This document shows positions 1 to 10,380 of a stretch of DNA of 64,000 bases, piece by piece; positions within the stretch are counted from its first letter, which is position 1; each line of letters begins with the position of its first letter. Source of the DNA: Globodera rostochiensis (taxonomy: Eukaryota > Nematoda > Chromadorea > Rhabditida > Heteroderidae). The translations under genes and the position numbers were made by a program. The notes beneath the pieces are model-generated. The model did not search any database. It was not told the origin of the DNA and saw only the letters and a list, made by a program, of their open reading frames with translations. Location of the stretch: assembly GCA_018350325.1 (NCBI GenBank), contig JAEVLN010000004.1:2170001-2234000 (forward strand). The letters are read 5' to 3'.

Positions 1-864
1 CCTGCTCGACCACCACATGTTGTTGAAGCTGTTGTTGTTGCTGAGGTTGGGCGACAGCGGTAAACGGCTGCTCCCGGTGCAGAAGTGGCGGCGGCGGAAG
101 CACAGAATGTTCTGTGCCGTCCGGTTGCTCAAGCTTTGGCTGTTTGCGGGGAGTTGCACACCGAGACCTGTTGACCAAAAAGTGGTGTTAATAGCGACAA
201 AACTGGACTTTTTCTGGATTTGGGCCAGGAATCAAGTTCAAATGCTTTCTAGTTATAGAATACTCAGCGTGAAAAATATAGGAGTGTCGGATTCTGATCG
301 AATCTTTCTTTTTTTGCGATGATCCGTTTAGAAACAATATAAACTGAAGGGGTAAAAGTCTCAAAAGAAAAAAAAGAGAATAAATTATTGACTTGAATTT
401 CAATTACAAAATAAATTTTCGGCTTTTGGCGGAACAGTAGTTCTTCAGTTATGCAAATTGTTTTCTGTGGATTCAAATTTTTTAAGTCATTTTGCGAAAG
501 GAAACAATTTTTAAATTTGAATTAATAAGTGGCGGCAGATTTGCACCGAATATTTTTCGTTCTCATACACTGCCCACTAAAATTGAATATTCTTTTACAT
601 AACAATTTGATTTGGAATCATTTCCGGCACAGTGTTCGTTTACCTTCGAACCGAACTTGGCACCAGCGGTGCGGCATAATGATGGTCAGCAGCAATAGTT
701 GGCGTCGTTTGTGAGGTTCCCTGGTGCTGAAAGTGCAGTGGCTGCTGTTGCTGTGCCATTTCACCCTCCACCACATACTCCCGGTAACGCAACGGCACTT
801 TGTTGCTTTCGCGTAACGAATAGCGATGTTCGCGGGGCTCCAATTTGGGCTGATGGTTCGCCAT
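1..864 (-). CDS. Gln/Pro-rich protein, 5' part; gene continues past the left edge
   Basis: Two exons are visible. Exon 1 (864 to 644) starts at an ATG (MANHQPKLEPREHRYSLRES) and ends at a phase-2 donor, CGAAG|GTAAAC. Exon 2 begins at 167 after CAACAG and stays open to base 1. Together they give about 130 residues. The first 35 are charged and Arg/Tyr-rich (RYSLRES, LRYREYVVEG). A disordered stretch follows, rich in Gln, His and Pro, with a PPPP run and a QQQQQLQQH run near the edge. The splice phases match exactly, which supports the model. I do not recognise the family. A chromatin or RNA-associated disordered protein is possible but is only a guess from composition. The other end of the gene is outside the window. 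Confidence 0.6.
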
Positions 865-2039
865 TTTTGAATTTGACGATTCGATTTTTTTATTTGAATT
901 CAAATTGTGCACAAAACTCTGATGCCAACAAATGCATTAATATAAACGGGGAGAGCAAGTCACGGCGAGGGGGCGGACAGACTCAGCACATAGAATGGCA
1001 GAAGCAAAATTGAATTTTTACTTACAGGCCACGCAAATTCAGAAAAAAAAAGTTTTTGGTTTTTCGAAATTTCAACAACATAAAGCATGCACAACTCTCT
1101 CTAACTCCAATTACACACTCACAACAAAAGTGTGCAGACAGACACAGCCAATCGATTTGGCGAAATTATTCTGGCGATGTGTTCTCAACTGTCCATTATG
1201 TCCCAATGATTGTTAAACGGCATTTTCCTGGATTTGGACGTTCTGGATTCGGTCCGTACGCCATTATAAGCATGTAATTTGCTAATGCTCTGAATGCTAA
1301 CCATTCCATTCGCACGGGTAACGAATGCTTATTTGTTAAAGCCATTTAACAATAAAGTTAAAATGTTTTAAACTTGTGGGGACCGTTTTTTTGTTGTTAA
1401 TGAAATCACTTTTAACTTTTAGAGTCGAATAACTATTAATTTTCTGGCGGCGCAAATGCCCGAGCATTGTTTTGAACGCTGACCGAATCAATTTTATATA
1501 TTTTGTCTACTCAAATTGGGAAAGTCCGACAGATTCGCATGTCGATTCTTAAAATGACAGGTTTTCTAAGCAAAGTTGCATCTTCTAGTAGTGCATTGTT
1601 CTGATTTTTCATTTAAAAATTTGTGTTTTCAATTTTAAATAGGGACGGATCGGATTATTCACGGTTGTGGATTTATTAAATAAATGTTGAGAAATTTTAT
1701 CTAAAAAATTTGTAATGTGTAAAATGGCTTGCATTTCATAGAATAGAACAGTTGTAATCGACCGACTTAGGATCAATTCTCGGTTTGAAACCGCGGGAAT
1801 TTCGGTGTTTCCATACAATTTGCAAAACCGTTCTAAATGTTGTTATAATAAATGTATTTTAAAGTGGCATTGATTTTTGTGTGGCGAATGAAAATTAAGT
1901 GAAAAACAAATGCGAGAATTGATGGCTAAAAAGGAGATGATTTGCCTCTGAGTTCGGATTGTCTCGGACTGTCGGCGCTTTGTTGTTGTTAGCTCATTTG
2001 ATGACCTTTTGTCTGATTTCGGTGGTATTTGACGAAATG
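865..2039. other. intergenic spacer, no gene seen
   Basis: About 1.2 kb of AT-rich DNA lies between two minus-strand genes. It should hold the promoter of the Gln-rich gene ending at 864 and the 3' flank of the gene ending at 2040. Short open frames here have no splice support, codon bias or recognisable motif. Confidence 0.5.
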
Positions 2040-3155
2040 TCACACTGACGACATGTGATAGGTGGCGGCGGGAGGGCCAACGCCTTGGGGCTGTTGATAG
2101 CTTTGCTGCTGCTGCTCATACGGGTACGTTGTGTAACTGATCGGACCCTGGAAAATATGGGGGAAGCCGTGAATGTTTCTATATATGGTCAAATATCAAA
2201 ACTATTTTTTGACCTGTCATTGAGTCCCCTAAATTCCTGATCAAAAAATAAGTGTTAACACCCACGAAAAACTTCATAATGTTCGTTCGTTTTATTCCCA
2301 TTTTTGTGTTGACCTGTTGCTGGAAATATTCCGGCTGCAGTTCCCTCACTCTGACCCCTGCCGGTTGTTGTTGGTGCTCATAATTTGGAGGCTGATACGG
2401 CTGCTGTTGGTGCGGCACTTGTTGGGCGGGTATTCTGGCATTGGGCGGGTATATTTAGTAGGTTGGACAAGAACGGATATTCGGTTGCCCAGAATCCCGG
2501 GTATCGGGGTGGGGCGGGGTGTCCAGAATCCCGGGTATCCGGGGAGGGCGGATATTACCCGGTCTTGTCCAACCGGGGAGACCATGCCCCCCAAGCTGGA
2601 CAGTTTGCTAAGAATGGGTCTAATCCATGCAAAACCCGCCGATGTTTTCATCTCACCCTTCCATTGCGTCGTATGGAGGATAATATTGCGGGTACTGCTG
2701 GATGAACTGTTGCGGTTGGACGGCCGGTGAATACCGTTGCTGCTCCATCCTTGTCCTTGCCGTACTTCTGCCCGACGGAACGCGTGTAATGCCGCCCTTC
2801 TTGCCGCGCATCTTTAATCAATTTGGCATAAATCGCTAATCAGTTTCATGCACAAATCAAAGGCGCTATTTGCACACAAATCATCGGGAAATTTTTAAAA
2901 TTATAATTAGATGACGACCTAATTGAGGGGTGGTCATCGGAATTGACCTAACCAACTCACATTGACTACACAAATGTAATAAATGGCTGCGACCACCAAT
3001 GCAAGAAGCAACAGACCCCCGAGCAAAATGCCGAAAACGACTGCAATCTGTGGACGGGAATTTATATAAACAAAGTTCCCGGATGCTTCGACCCCCGACT
3101 TTTTCGAACATTATATGCCCACCTGATAATCGTAATATTTGGTGGCATAGGCCAT
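2040..3155 (-). CDS. small single-pass membrane protein with Gln/Pro/Tyr-rich tail
   Basis: Five exons in matching phase: 3155-3123, 3047-2961, 2811-2657, 2434-2350 and 2147-2040 (stop TGA). They encode about 155 residues. The N-terminus is only about 11 residues (MAYATKYYDYQ). It is followed by one strong membrane segment (IAVVFGILLGGLLLLALVVA, then AIYYICVVN) and a basic stop-transfer stretch (MRGKKGGITR). The tail is rich in Gln, Pro and Tyr, contains YYPPYD and PPNYE, and ends TYHMSSV. PPxY-type motifs commonly bind WW domains, so a trafficking or ubiquitin-ligase adaptor role is possible, but this is inference. No signal peptide is visible. Further 5' exons in 3156-3400 cannot be excluded; an open frame of about 45 codons runs into the ATG from upstream. 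Family not recognised. Confidence 0.6.
2457..2580. repeat. intronic inverted repeat with internal CCCGGGTATC direct repeats
   Basis: Inside an intron of the small membrane-protein gene. GTTGGACAAGA near 2461 is the reverse complement of TCTTGTCCAAC near 2563-2574. Between the arms, AGAATCCCGGGTATC occurs twice (about 2490 and 2526). The whole could fold as a hairpin. Confidence 0.7.
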
Positions 3156-4933
3156 TATGTGCTCTGTTCTGCTGCTTCTACTGTCTTGGAGGACTTGCTT
3201 CACTGTCTGTCCAATTTGTGCAAAATGCGGGGGGCCAATTCCCTCCTCAATCTGTTGGGCTTTTGCTGAATCAAATCAAACACGTCAAAATCGGTGGGAC
3301 ATTGGGTAGGGGGGCGGGTGCAGATCGATTGGAACCGGGCCAACGGAGACGAGAGCATTGAGATGGGGGGCTGCCCACTCACCGCTTCTTCCGTCCGTCC
3401 GTTGTGCTGTTTTGTGGCGGTCTTCTCGTCCGTCCGTCCGTCAGGCAGTCAGTCACAGGTGAATTGGATGGAAAGTGCTGGGGGTGCGGAATGTCGTCGG
3501 TCGGTCGGTCGATGGGCTTTCTCTGTTTGTACAAGGCAAAAGACAAATAGCGTCCGTCGCCTTTGGCGGTTAGGCCATCCCGCCGCACTCCAAAAACGCC
3601 GTTGGCGTCGTGCTGCTGCTAGGCACAGCTTCAAATGACCAGCGACGGATTTCGGCGGGAGAGGACGACGACGGTCAATGAATGGGTCGGTCGGACAAAA
3701 GGAATGAATGGCCGAGACAACGGACGACGGATTACCCACCGATTGGATTTTGCTGTTTGTTTTTGATTAGTCCCCTCACAGATTAAACTCAATCAAATCA
3801 AATCGACGATTTGAGGGGTCGGCGAGTTTAATGATAATTCCGATTTTGAATCAGAAAATAACCTTCTGGAAGATAAGATGGGGGGGGGGGGGGGTTTATG
3901 GTATTTTAATGAGCTTCGGTTCCTTTTTGACTCACTTTTTTTGGTTGGATTAATTTTTCGTGGAAGGCAATAGCCGACAAAATGTTTTTCGTTTCGTCGC
4001 ATTTGTACGAGCGACAACAGCCCTGCTTTTTGGAGCGGGAAGAAGGGAATTTGAATAAGAAAAAGTGTCCCCCCCCCCCCGGGAACTTGAATAAGAAAAA
4101 GTGTCCCCCCCCCCGCGGCTATTCGTTGCTGGACGCAGTGTTGGGAAACCCCAACAACAACAAAAACGTTGTTTTGTATAGTAGAAATTGGACCGAGCGG
4201 GCCATTATTACCAGGGTCCTGTTGTCCGTCTTCAAAATTGGACTTTCCAGAGAGCTAATAAATGTAATAATTTGTTTTTGGTGGACCCGTGCCGTCCGAT
4301 GGTTTGGTGATTGGTAGGTTTGGCAGTTTCTGGCATAACCGGATCCGAATTTCTCGGTTCGGTTTGAAAGCGCCAAGCCTTGTGACTGTACAGCAGCAGG
4401 GCTAAGTCCGACCTGTGATGGACGGTTGGGGGAAGTGAGAAAAAGCCACAAAATTCTCTCCCTATGAATTATTCCTTTTGGCCCTTCCCCCTTTTAGCGT
4501 TTATTATTCCAACTTGTGCCTATGGGTGTGGTTAAAACAGTTGTGAAAGTGCGATGAGTCATTGCGGGTGGAAGGAAAGGGAGAAGAAGTCCAAGCAGTA
4601 CACAAGGAAACAAAAAAGGATTTAATGGAATGTACAGCAGGCAAAAACCGAATTGAAACAGGCGCATATGCACATAAAATGACGAATATATTTTATGAAA
4701 ATGAAATACCCCAAAAATATTATATTTAATAATTTAATTAAATAAAATTATGCACATTAAAAGCGAAAGCGAATTGCACTGGGAATAGAGGAGCTGCCAG
4801 AGAAAGAATGGCCCATAATGAAAAAACAATTTAACAAAATGAACGAATGGGGCAAGAAAATGCGCAGTTTCACTCGAATCATTCAGCGGCGATTGGGTGG
4901 CACAAAAACGGCGCCTTCCCGCCCGCCCCTTCT
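3156..4933. other. intergenic spacer with poly-G/poly-C tracts
   Basis: No convincing gene. A run of about 15 G lies near 3881-3895. A short tandem duplication at about 4047-4105 has the unit TTGAATAAGAAAAAGTGT followed by a poly-C run. Open frames here (for example 3294-3638 plus, 3982-4317 plus, 4119-4451 minus) show no domain and cross homopolymers. A missing 5' exon of the membrane-protein gene could hide at 3156-3400. Confidence 0.5.
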
Positions 4934-7900
4934 CTAAAAGTACGTGCCGAAAAAATGCCATTGTTGGCTTTGCTTTGCTTCCATGCACTGGGCAAAGTAA
5001 ACATCGTCCCCGGCGGTCAGTGAATCGACGTCCAAACAGAGACCGCTGGCCAAATGCCTCAACGGCCCATCCTGTGGACAGAATCACAAAAAGTCGCGCG
5101 CCGTTTTACGCGCAAAATGCCGTAGAACTCACTTTTTGGTGCTCAAACTGTGCAATTTGGTCACCGCTGCACTCTCTGAGAAGGGCCTTTTGCCGCGTTG
5201 CTTTGTTCGCATCGGTGCCGCTGCTGCTGGTGCTCCCAATGTCCACGCAAGTCGTCTCCCGCCTCAGTTCCCCGGCATTGCTCCAACTGAATGCCTAAAT
5301 TGGGAAAGTGCCAACTCTCAATTATTTTTTTTGCTTTCTGAACTCTCTCTGGAACAATTTGAAAATATGCTAAATGAGAAAAAAATGTGTTAGCCTGTGG
5401 AGTATGGTAAATTTGTTTGCTTTGATAGCACTTGACGCTGGAAGTACTCGTTGAGATTTTGAATTTTTCAACAATTTGGCGAAATGTATTTTTGTCGTCA
5501 TTACATCCATTTCCTTTTTTTGCAACATTTTCTGATCAATCAGATCAGATAACCTGACAACAACGAGAAGCTGTGACGAGATTTGTTCTGCTGAACGTGT
5601 TCACTCCATCAGAACAAGCCCCAACAAATTTACTTTTTATTGCAACTATTTATTCCTATTTTTTCTCACAAATTCATTTCTTTTTTTAGCAAAAATTTCC
5701 AAGTATTTATGTCGTTGTTTAAAAGGCGACTTCCGGACGAGAAAAAACTCCCAATTCTTAACAAGGCGCCGGAGAATCCAGTGGAAACACAAAATGATGA
5801 CACATTGGACGATGCTTTTCAAAACTATTTGTGCCAGAACGGCGCTTCCACTTCCAATCAAAGTCGAAATGTGAAACATTTGCGAAGAACCGAGCGAAAG
5901 ACGAACAAAGTCCTCGAGGAGTACATTCAGTTCCAAACGTTTGCACATTTTGCAATCTCCGTGAAGGGAGTCAATGAACTTTGTGCTGATTCGGATACCG
6001 ATGGCACTGATGTGCACCTTTTTTTTGAGGTTTTAAATTCAAAAATTCGAAATTTTATACAAATGTTAGTGTAAAGGTTTACCCAGAAAAATGGGATTCT
6101 TCAAACTTGCTGTTCTTTTTATATCTTTCCATGGACTTTTTTTATGTTTTTAAAAATGTCCGTTCAAAAATTTATAAGAAAAAAAATTTTCTTAGGAATT
6201 CCGAATATTTTTCCCATTTCAGGAGGATTTTCAGCGCCTTCCCCGCATCGGATTCTCCAGTCTGTCACTGCAAGATCTCTACGAAGACCGTGCACTGCTC
6301 CACGATGAAAGTGCAAAGCCGGACAATCTGTGCTTCATCCAATTCATCCCATTAAAGGATGTGGAGTCGAACGACATCCCAAATTGGTTGGTGCTCACGC
6401 CGAAACGAGGCCAGACACTCAGCATCTCTTTAGACTTGGCCGACGCATTGGGCGTTCGGGTACGGAAACAAACTTAATACTTTATGTGCAAACATCGGCC
6501 AAAACAAATGTTTTCTTTTAAATTTAAGCTTTTAATTTTTAAACTTTTTGCGTTTAGATTTTTTTTTTTTTGCAAAATCGTTATTTTGTTGTCAACCAAT
6601 TTTAAGGTGCGCTTTTCGTTTGAAGGTACGGGTCCGACTCCGTGGTACAGGTTCAAACAAATTTTGTTTTATTTTGTTATGCAAATCTCCGCCTCTTTTT
6701 AGTGTACGATACCCCCGTACAAAAGTGACTTTTCCCTCGTCATCGACGTGCCCAGAAGTGACGTGTTGAAAAAGTCAGGCGACGAGACCACATTGAGCAT
6801 ATTGAGCAGCTTCGGGTGGCTGAACCGGAAGCTGTTCGGCTGGGACAATAACAACAACAACAGCCGAAGGGCGGCGGCACGACGAAAGCGCGAGGAGCAA
6901 CGGGTGGAGGTGAACATTGTGTTGATGAACACGGAGCTGGTCAAGGGCGAGTGCATGCTTTGCTATGAGGCGGACAGCGACACGTTGTTCTACCCATGTA
7001 TGGGGGGTTCAAATGGAAGAGGGGGGGGGGAGAAGCATTTTTATTTATGCCAAAACGGAATCGGGCAATTTCTTGACCCTTTTCAATTTAAAAAAGGTTT
7101 TTCCCTATTAAACCTGAATTGCATTTTAGGCTGTCATTTGAACGTGCACAGAAAGTGTTTGCCGACCCCAACCGTGGAGCAATGTTACGCTTGCAGAGAA
7201 AAATGTAAAAAATAATATTTTTGTGCGTCAACGTCCAAATGAATATTTTCCCAAAATTCGTTTTAGGCGAGCAGCTGATCTCCGTTCACCAGCGTGGCAC
7301 CGACTGCCTTTTCTGTGACCCTCGGAAAGAATGTCGCGAGTTCGACTCCTTTTTCTACCCCTGCGGATGCTCAATGGGCTGCATGGACGGCTTCAAGTCG
7401 ATGTCGCGAAGGATGGGCATTAACTGTCCCAGCTGTAAGTCTTTTTTTGCACTTTTGAGACGGCTGCGCTCTCAAATGTTACCCGCTACTCTTTCACAAA
7501 ACATTTTTAGGCGGAAGTGTCATTCAAAATGCGCTCAAAATCTTCATTTCCAACGCGTCCACATAAGGGGGCAACTTTTTTCAAATTGACTGACGTGAGC
7601 CCGGGGAAAAGCGTAAAATTCGACAACTTACCGTTTGAACTTCAGCTTTTACATATTTTATCACACGTATCTCGACCCCTTTTTTTCGATTTTTGGATTT
7701 CTTTTGTCGAAATGTTTGTTTAATGATGGTATATCTCTTTTATGCCCATTCTGATTCTGTAATTTTGCTCACTTTGTTTGACCCATTAAATTTTGCCACC
7801 TGTGACGACGAGCCGCCAATTTGGCATTCCCACACGCCCAAAATGACGGTGCCTTTGTTCTCCAGTCGTTGAAGCGTGTCCAGGCAAAGTGTTCCGAGTG

Positions 7901-10031
7901 CATTTTGTACCTGACGACGATGGAACAGATTTTGGAGAGAAAATGGCAAGCCCAACGCTTTACCAATCCGTACGCTTTGACGTCCTCGTCGGGCACAAAT
8001 TTTTCGGGGATCACATTGTCCAAATACCATTTGAAGTTCTTGCAGCCTAAACGCTCCCTCAACGCTTTGCGGGCACTTAAATCGCCGACATCGGCGTCCT
8101 TTAAAAAAGGATGGGTTCCTCCACTTGGGGGTTTTCCATGTTTCAGCAGCTGCACCTTTAGCCCCATCCGGTGCACATAGAACAGCCGTTTGTAGTCGTC
8201 CATCCACACTTCCGCTAATCGTTTGGAGTTGGTGCCGTGCACGTCCTTGTTCCCGTCGGTGGCCGTCATGTTGTACGGGTGGCCGGCACGGAAAATGTGC
8301 CCGACATGGGAACACGGCACAATTTCCACCGATCCGCCGCACATCCAAACCTTGAAAAAATCCCCCCAAAAATTCACATGCCAACAAACTGATTGACTGA
8401 CTCTGAATGAGATTTCCAAGTTTTCGCCTCCCCAAATGTCCATTCCCGGGTCGTAGGCGCCAATCTCGAAGAAGTATTCTCGATTGACTGCAAACAGTCC
8501 GCCGGCCATTGTCGGTGTGTTCAGCGGATCGGTGTCCGGATGCTTTCGTGCGCGGGTTAGCCTCTCCGGCATCGGGTCCATTTTGTAGTGCAAACTCCAC
8601 CTCAAAATCGACGAGTGTTTACACACATTTTCGAATGTTGTTCCAAAATCAAGCGCCCGGCACCAGCGAAATTTTGAACAGCCGGGGGCGCCGCGGAGCT
8701 TGGCTGGGGGGAAAGTGCCACCGCCGCAACAAAACACTCACCAAAATGTGCCAATGCCACCGGCCGAGCCGCCCATATACTGCATTGTGGAGTCTCCGAT
8801 CATGTCGATCACTGGGCAAACGACGGCCGACCGTTTGTCTTTGATCCGATGGAGAAGGGGCTCAAGCCTACGAATGGCACACTTTTCAAAAGGTTGATGA
8901 AGTGCCGCCAAAATGATTTTTCGTCATGTATTTTTGCGCGCGTGACTGACCATCCCGGCGACGCTTCACAATGCGAGTCCAAAAACACGACGACAGCGCC
9001 CCGGGCGAACTTGGCCCCCACAATTTTGGCCCTGATCAGACCCAACCGTTCGTGTGCCCGAATCAGCCGTACCCGGGGGCCAAAGCGGCGCAAATGTGCC
9101 ACTAGCGCATGTTTGAGCTCCTCTTTTTGAGTATGAGGCAAAATTTGCTAATGAATGAGTCAAATTGGGCCAGCAGACCACGCTGGCTGAAGTCGTCCAC
9201 CAGCACAACTTCGCGCAACAGAAACATCGGCGAGCGGTTGAAAACCTTGAAATTGGTGGCACAAAAATGGCAAAATGCAACGCCAAAAATGTGCCCACTT
9301 GCCGAGTGAACGGTGCGCAGCAGCACCGACATGGCCTCGTCGGTGAACACGATGACCACCGAGGCGACTGGGAGGTTGGCCGAGTTGTAGGAGAACGACC
9401 GACAAGCGTCCCTTGGGGGGGGGGGGAGGGGAGGAAGCGTCGAAAATGGCAAAAGCCTTCCCTGGAGTGCCGACTTACGAGCGCACATCCGGCACGGTGC
9501 GGTCCAACGACATTTTGTCACTGGCCATCACGTTCATGAACCAGTGGCCCATTTGGCGCTTCCCCTCCGCCGCCTCGGCCCCCGCAAGTACAACGGCCGC
9601 ACCGTTTTCGCCCGGTTGCCCCAACGGCCGGACGATTTGGTGGGTGAATTGGGGCTGCTCGCCGTCGGGGCCAAGCAGTGACTCTTCGACGACGGGAAAG
9701 TCGAGGTGGGCAAATTCGGCCGGCAACGGATGCCTGGAGGGGGGGGGGGCATTTTGCCCCTTAAAACCCCCCCCCCCTAATTACCCACCCCTCCCTAATT
9801 ACCCCCCCCCCCTAATTACCCATCCGGGAATCGATCGATGCCAAATTGTTTATGGGCATTCAACGACGCGTAGAAGAGCACATAAACGCCAAAAAAGGCG
9901 ATAGAAAGCAGCAAAGCGAAGAACCATCGGAACCTTTCACTTCGTCCCCGCCGGCGTTGTCGCGGCAATGCCAAAAATGGGAGGGAAACCTTTGAGAAAG
10001 GGACGGCGGTGGAGGAATAAGGCACTTTCAT
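4934..10031 (-). CDS. polypeptide N-acetylgalactosaminyltransferase, copy 1
   Basis: Complete Golgi type II glycosyltransferase of the GALNT family, which transfers GalNAc to Ser/Thr to start mucin-type O-glycans. Exon 1 (ATG at 10031) encodes a basic cytoplasmic tail and a membrane anchor (WFFALLLSIAFFGVYVLFYA). Catalytic exons follow: [27 protein letters not shown], the metal-binding DSH in FLDSHCEA near 8970, then MAGGLFAVNREYFFEIGAYD and [11 protein letters not shown] near 8420. The C-terminal ricin-B lectin is spread over three exons: LGTLCLDTLQ near 7870, AFSWSNAGELRRETTCVDIG at about 5305-5150, and DGPLRHLASGLCLDV to the stop near 5075-4934. The lectin exons join in phase (SSSQ|AFSW) across a ~2.5 kb intron that holds a plus-strand gene. 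One intron (9302-9246) is GC-AG. Its start lies 350 bp below the DENR stop. Confidence 0.9.
5709..7566 (+). CDS. RING-like Cys-rich protein nested in GalNAc-transferase intron
   Basis: Start ATG at 5709 (MSLFKRRLPDEKK). Exon 1 ends near 6028 (HLFFE|GT). The next exon begins near 6223 (EDFQRLPRIGFSSLSL) and ends ALGVR|GTACGG near 6468. It joins in phase 0 to an exon at about 6704 (CTIPPYKSDFSLVIDV). Two Cys-rich modules follow. The first is CMLCYEADSDTLFYPC, then CHLNVHRKC and CYACREKC. The second is CLFCDPRKEC, then YPCGCSMGCMDGF and CPSC. The spacing (CxxC, C/H pair, CxxC) resembles RING or RING-variant zinc folds of E3 ligases, but I cannot assign a named family. Three successive introns split a Cys codon as T|GC, which suggests exon duplication. 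The last exon ends ISNAST and TAA at 7564-7566. Length is about 410 residues. The whole gene sits on the opposite strand inside an intron of the GalNAc-transferase. Confidence 0.7.
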
Positions 10032-10380
10032 GGCCAAAAAATCTCAAAATTTAATTCATTTTATGAGATTAATGTCAATTAAAGCGACAAAATTGTTCAT
10101 TAAACCTCCATAAGCGCCCCAACTAATTTAAAGTGGGAGAAAATAACGGGAACATTTGTTTATGTGGCATTTCGTTTGTTTGGCGTTCATTTGAACTGGT
10201 CGATCCCCGGGTCAGGCAGAAATAGGAGCACAAATTACGAACCCCCCCCCCCCAAAGTGTGCGACGACATCACAAAGGTTTATGGATTTCCTTAATTGTG
10301 TCACTGAAATGTGTCAAAACGATAACAGCATGTGGAAACAGAAGACAGTATTTGGGAAAGACGATTGATTGATTGATTGA

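Noticed and set aside
6604..6625. Possible tiny exon VRFSFE in the nested gene
   Set aside because: Its donor is phase 1, and joining it to the next exon gives an immediate stop. The exons on either side join in phase 0 without it.
7740..8600. 286-codon minus-strand ORF
   Set aside because: Mostly the wrong frame of GalNAc-transferase copy 1. Only its end (LGTLCLDTLQ) is a real exon after a short intron.
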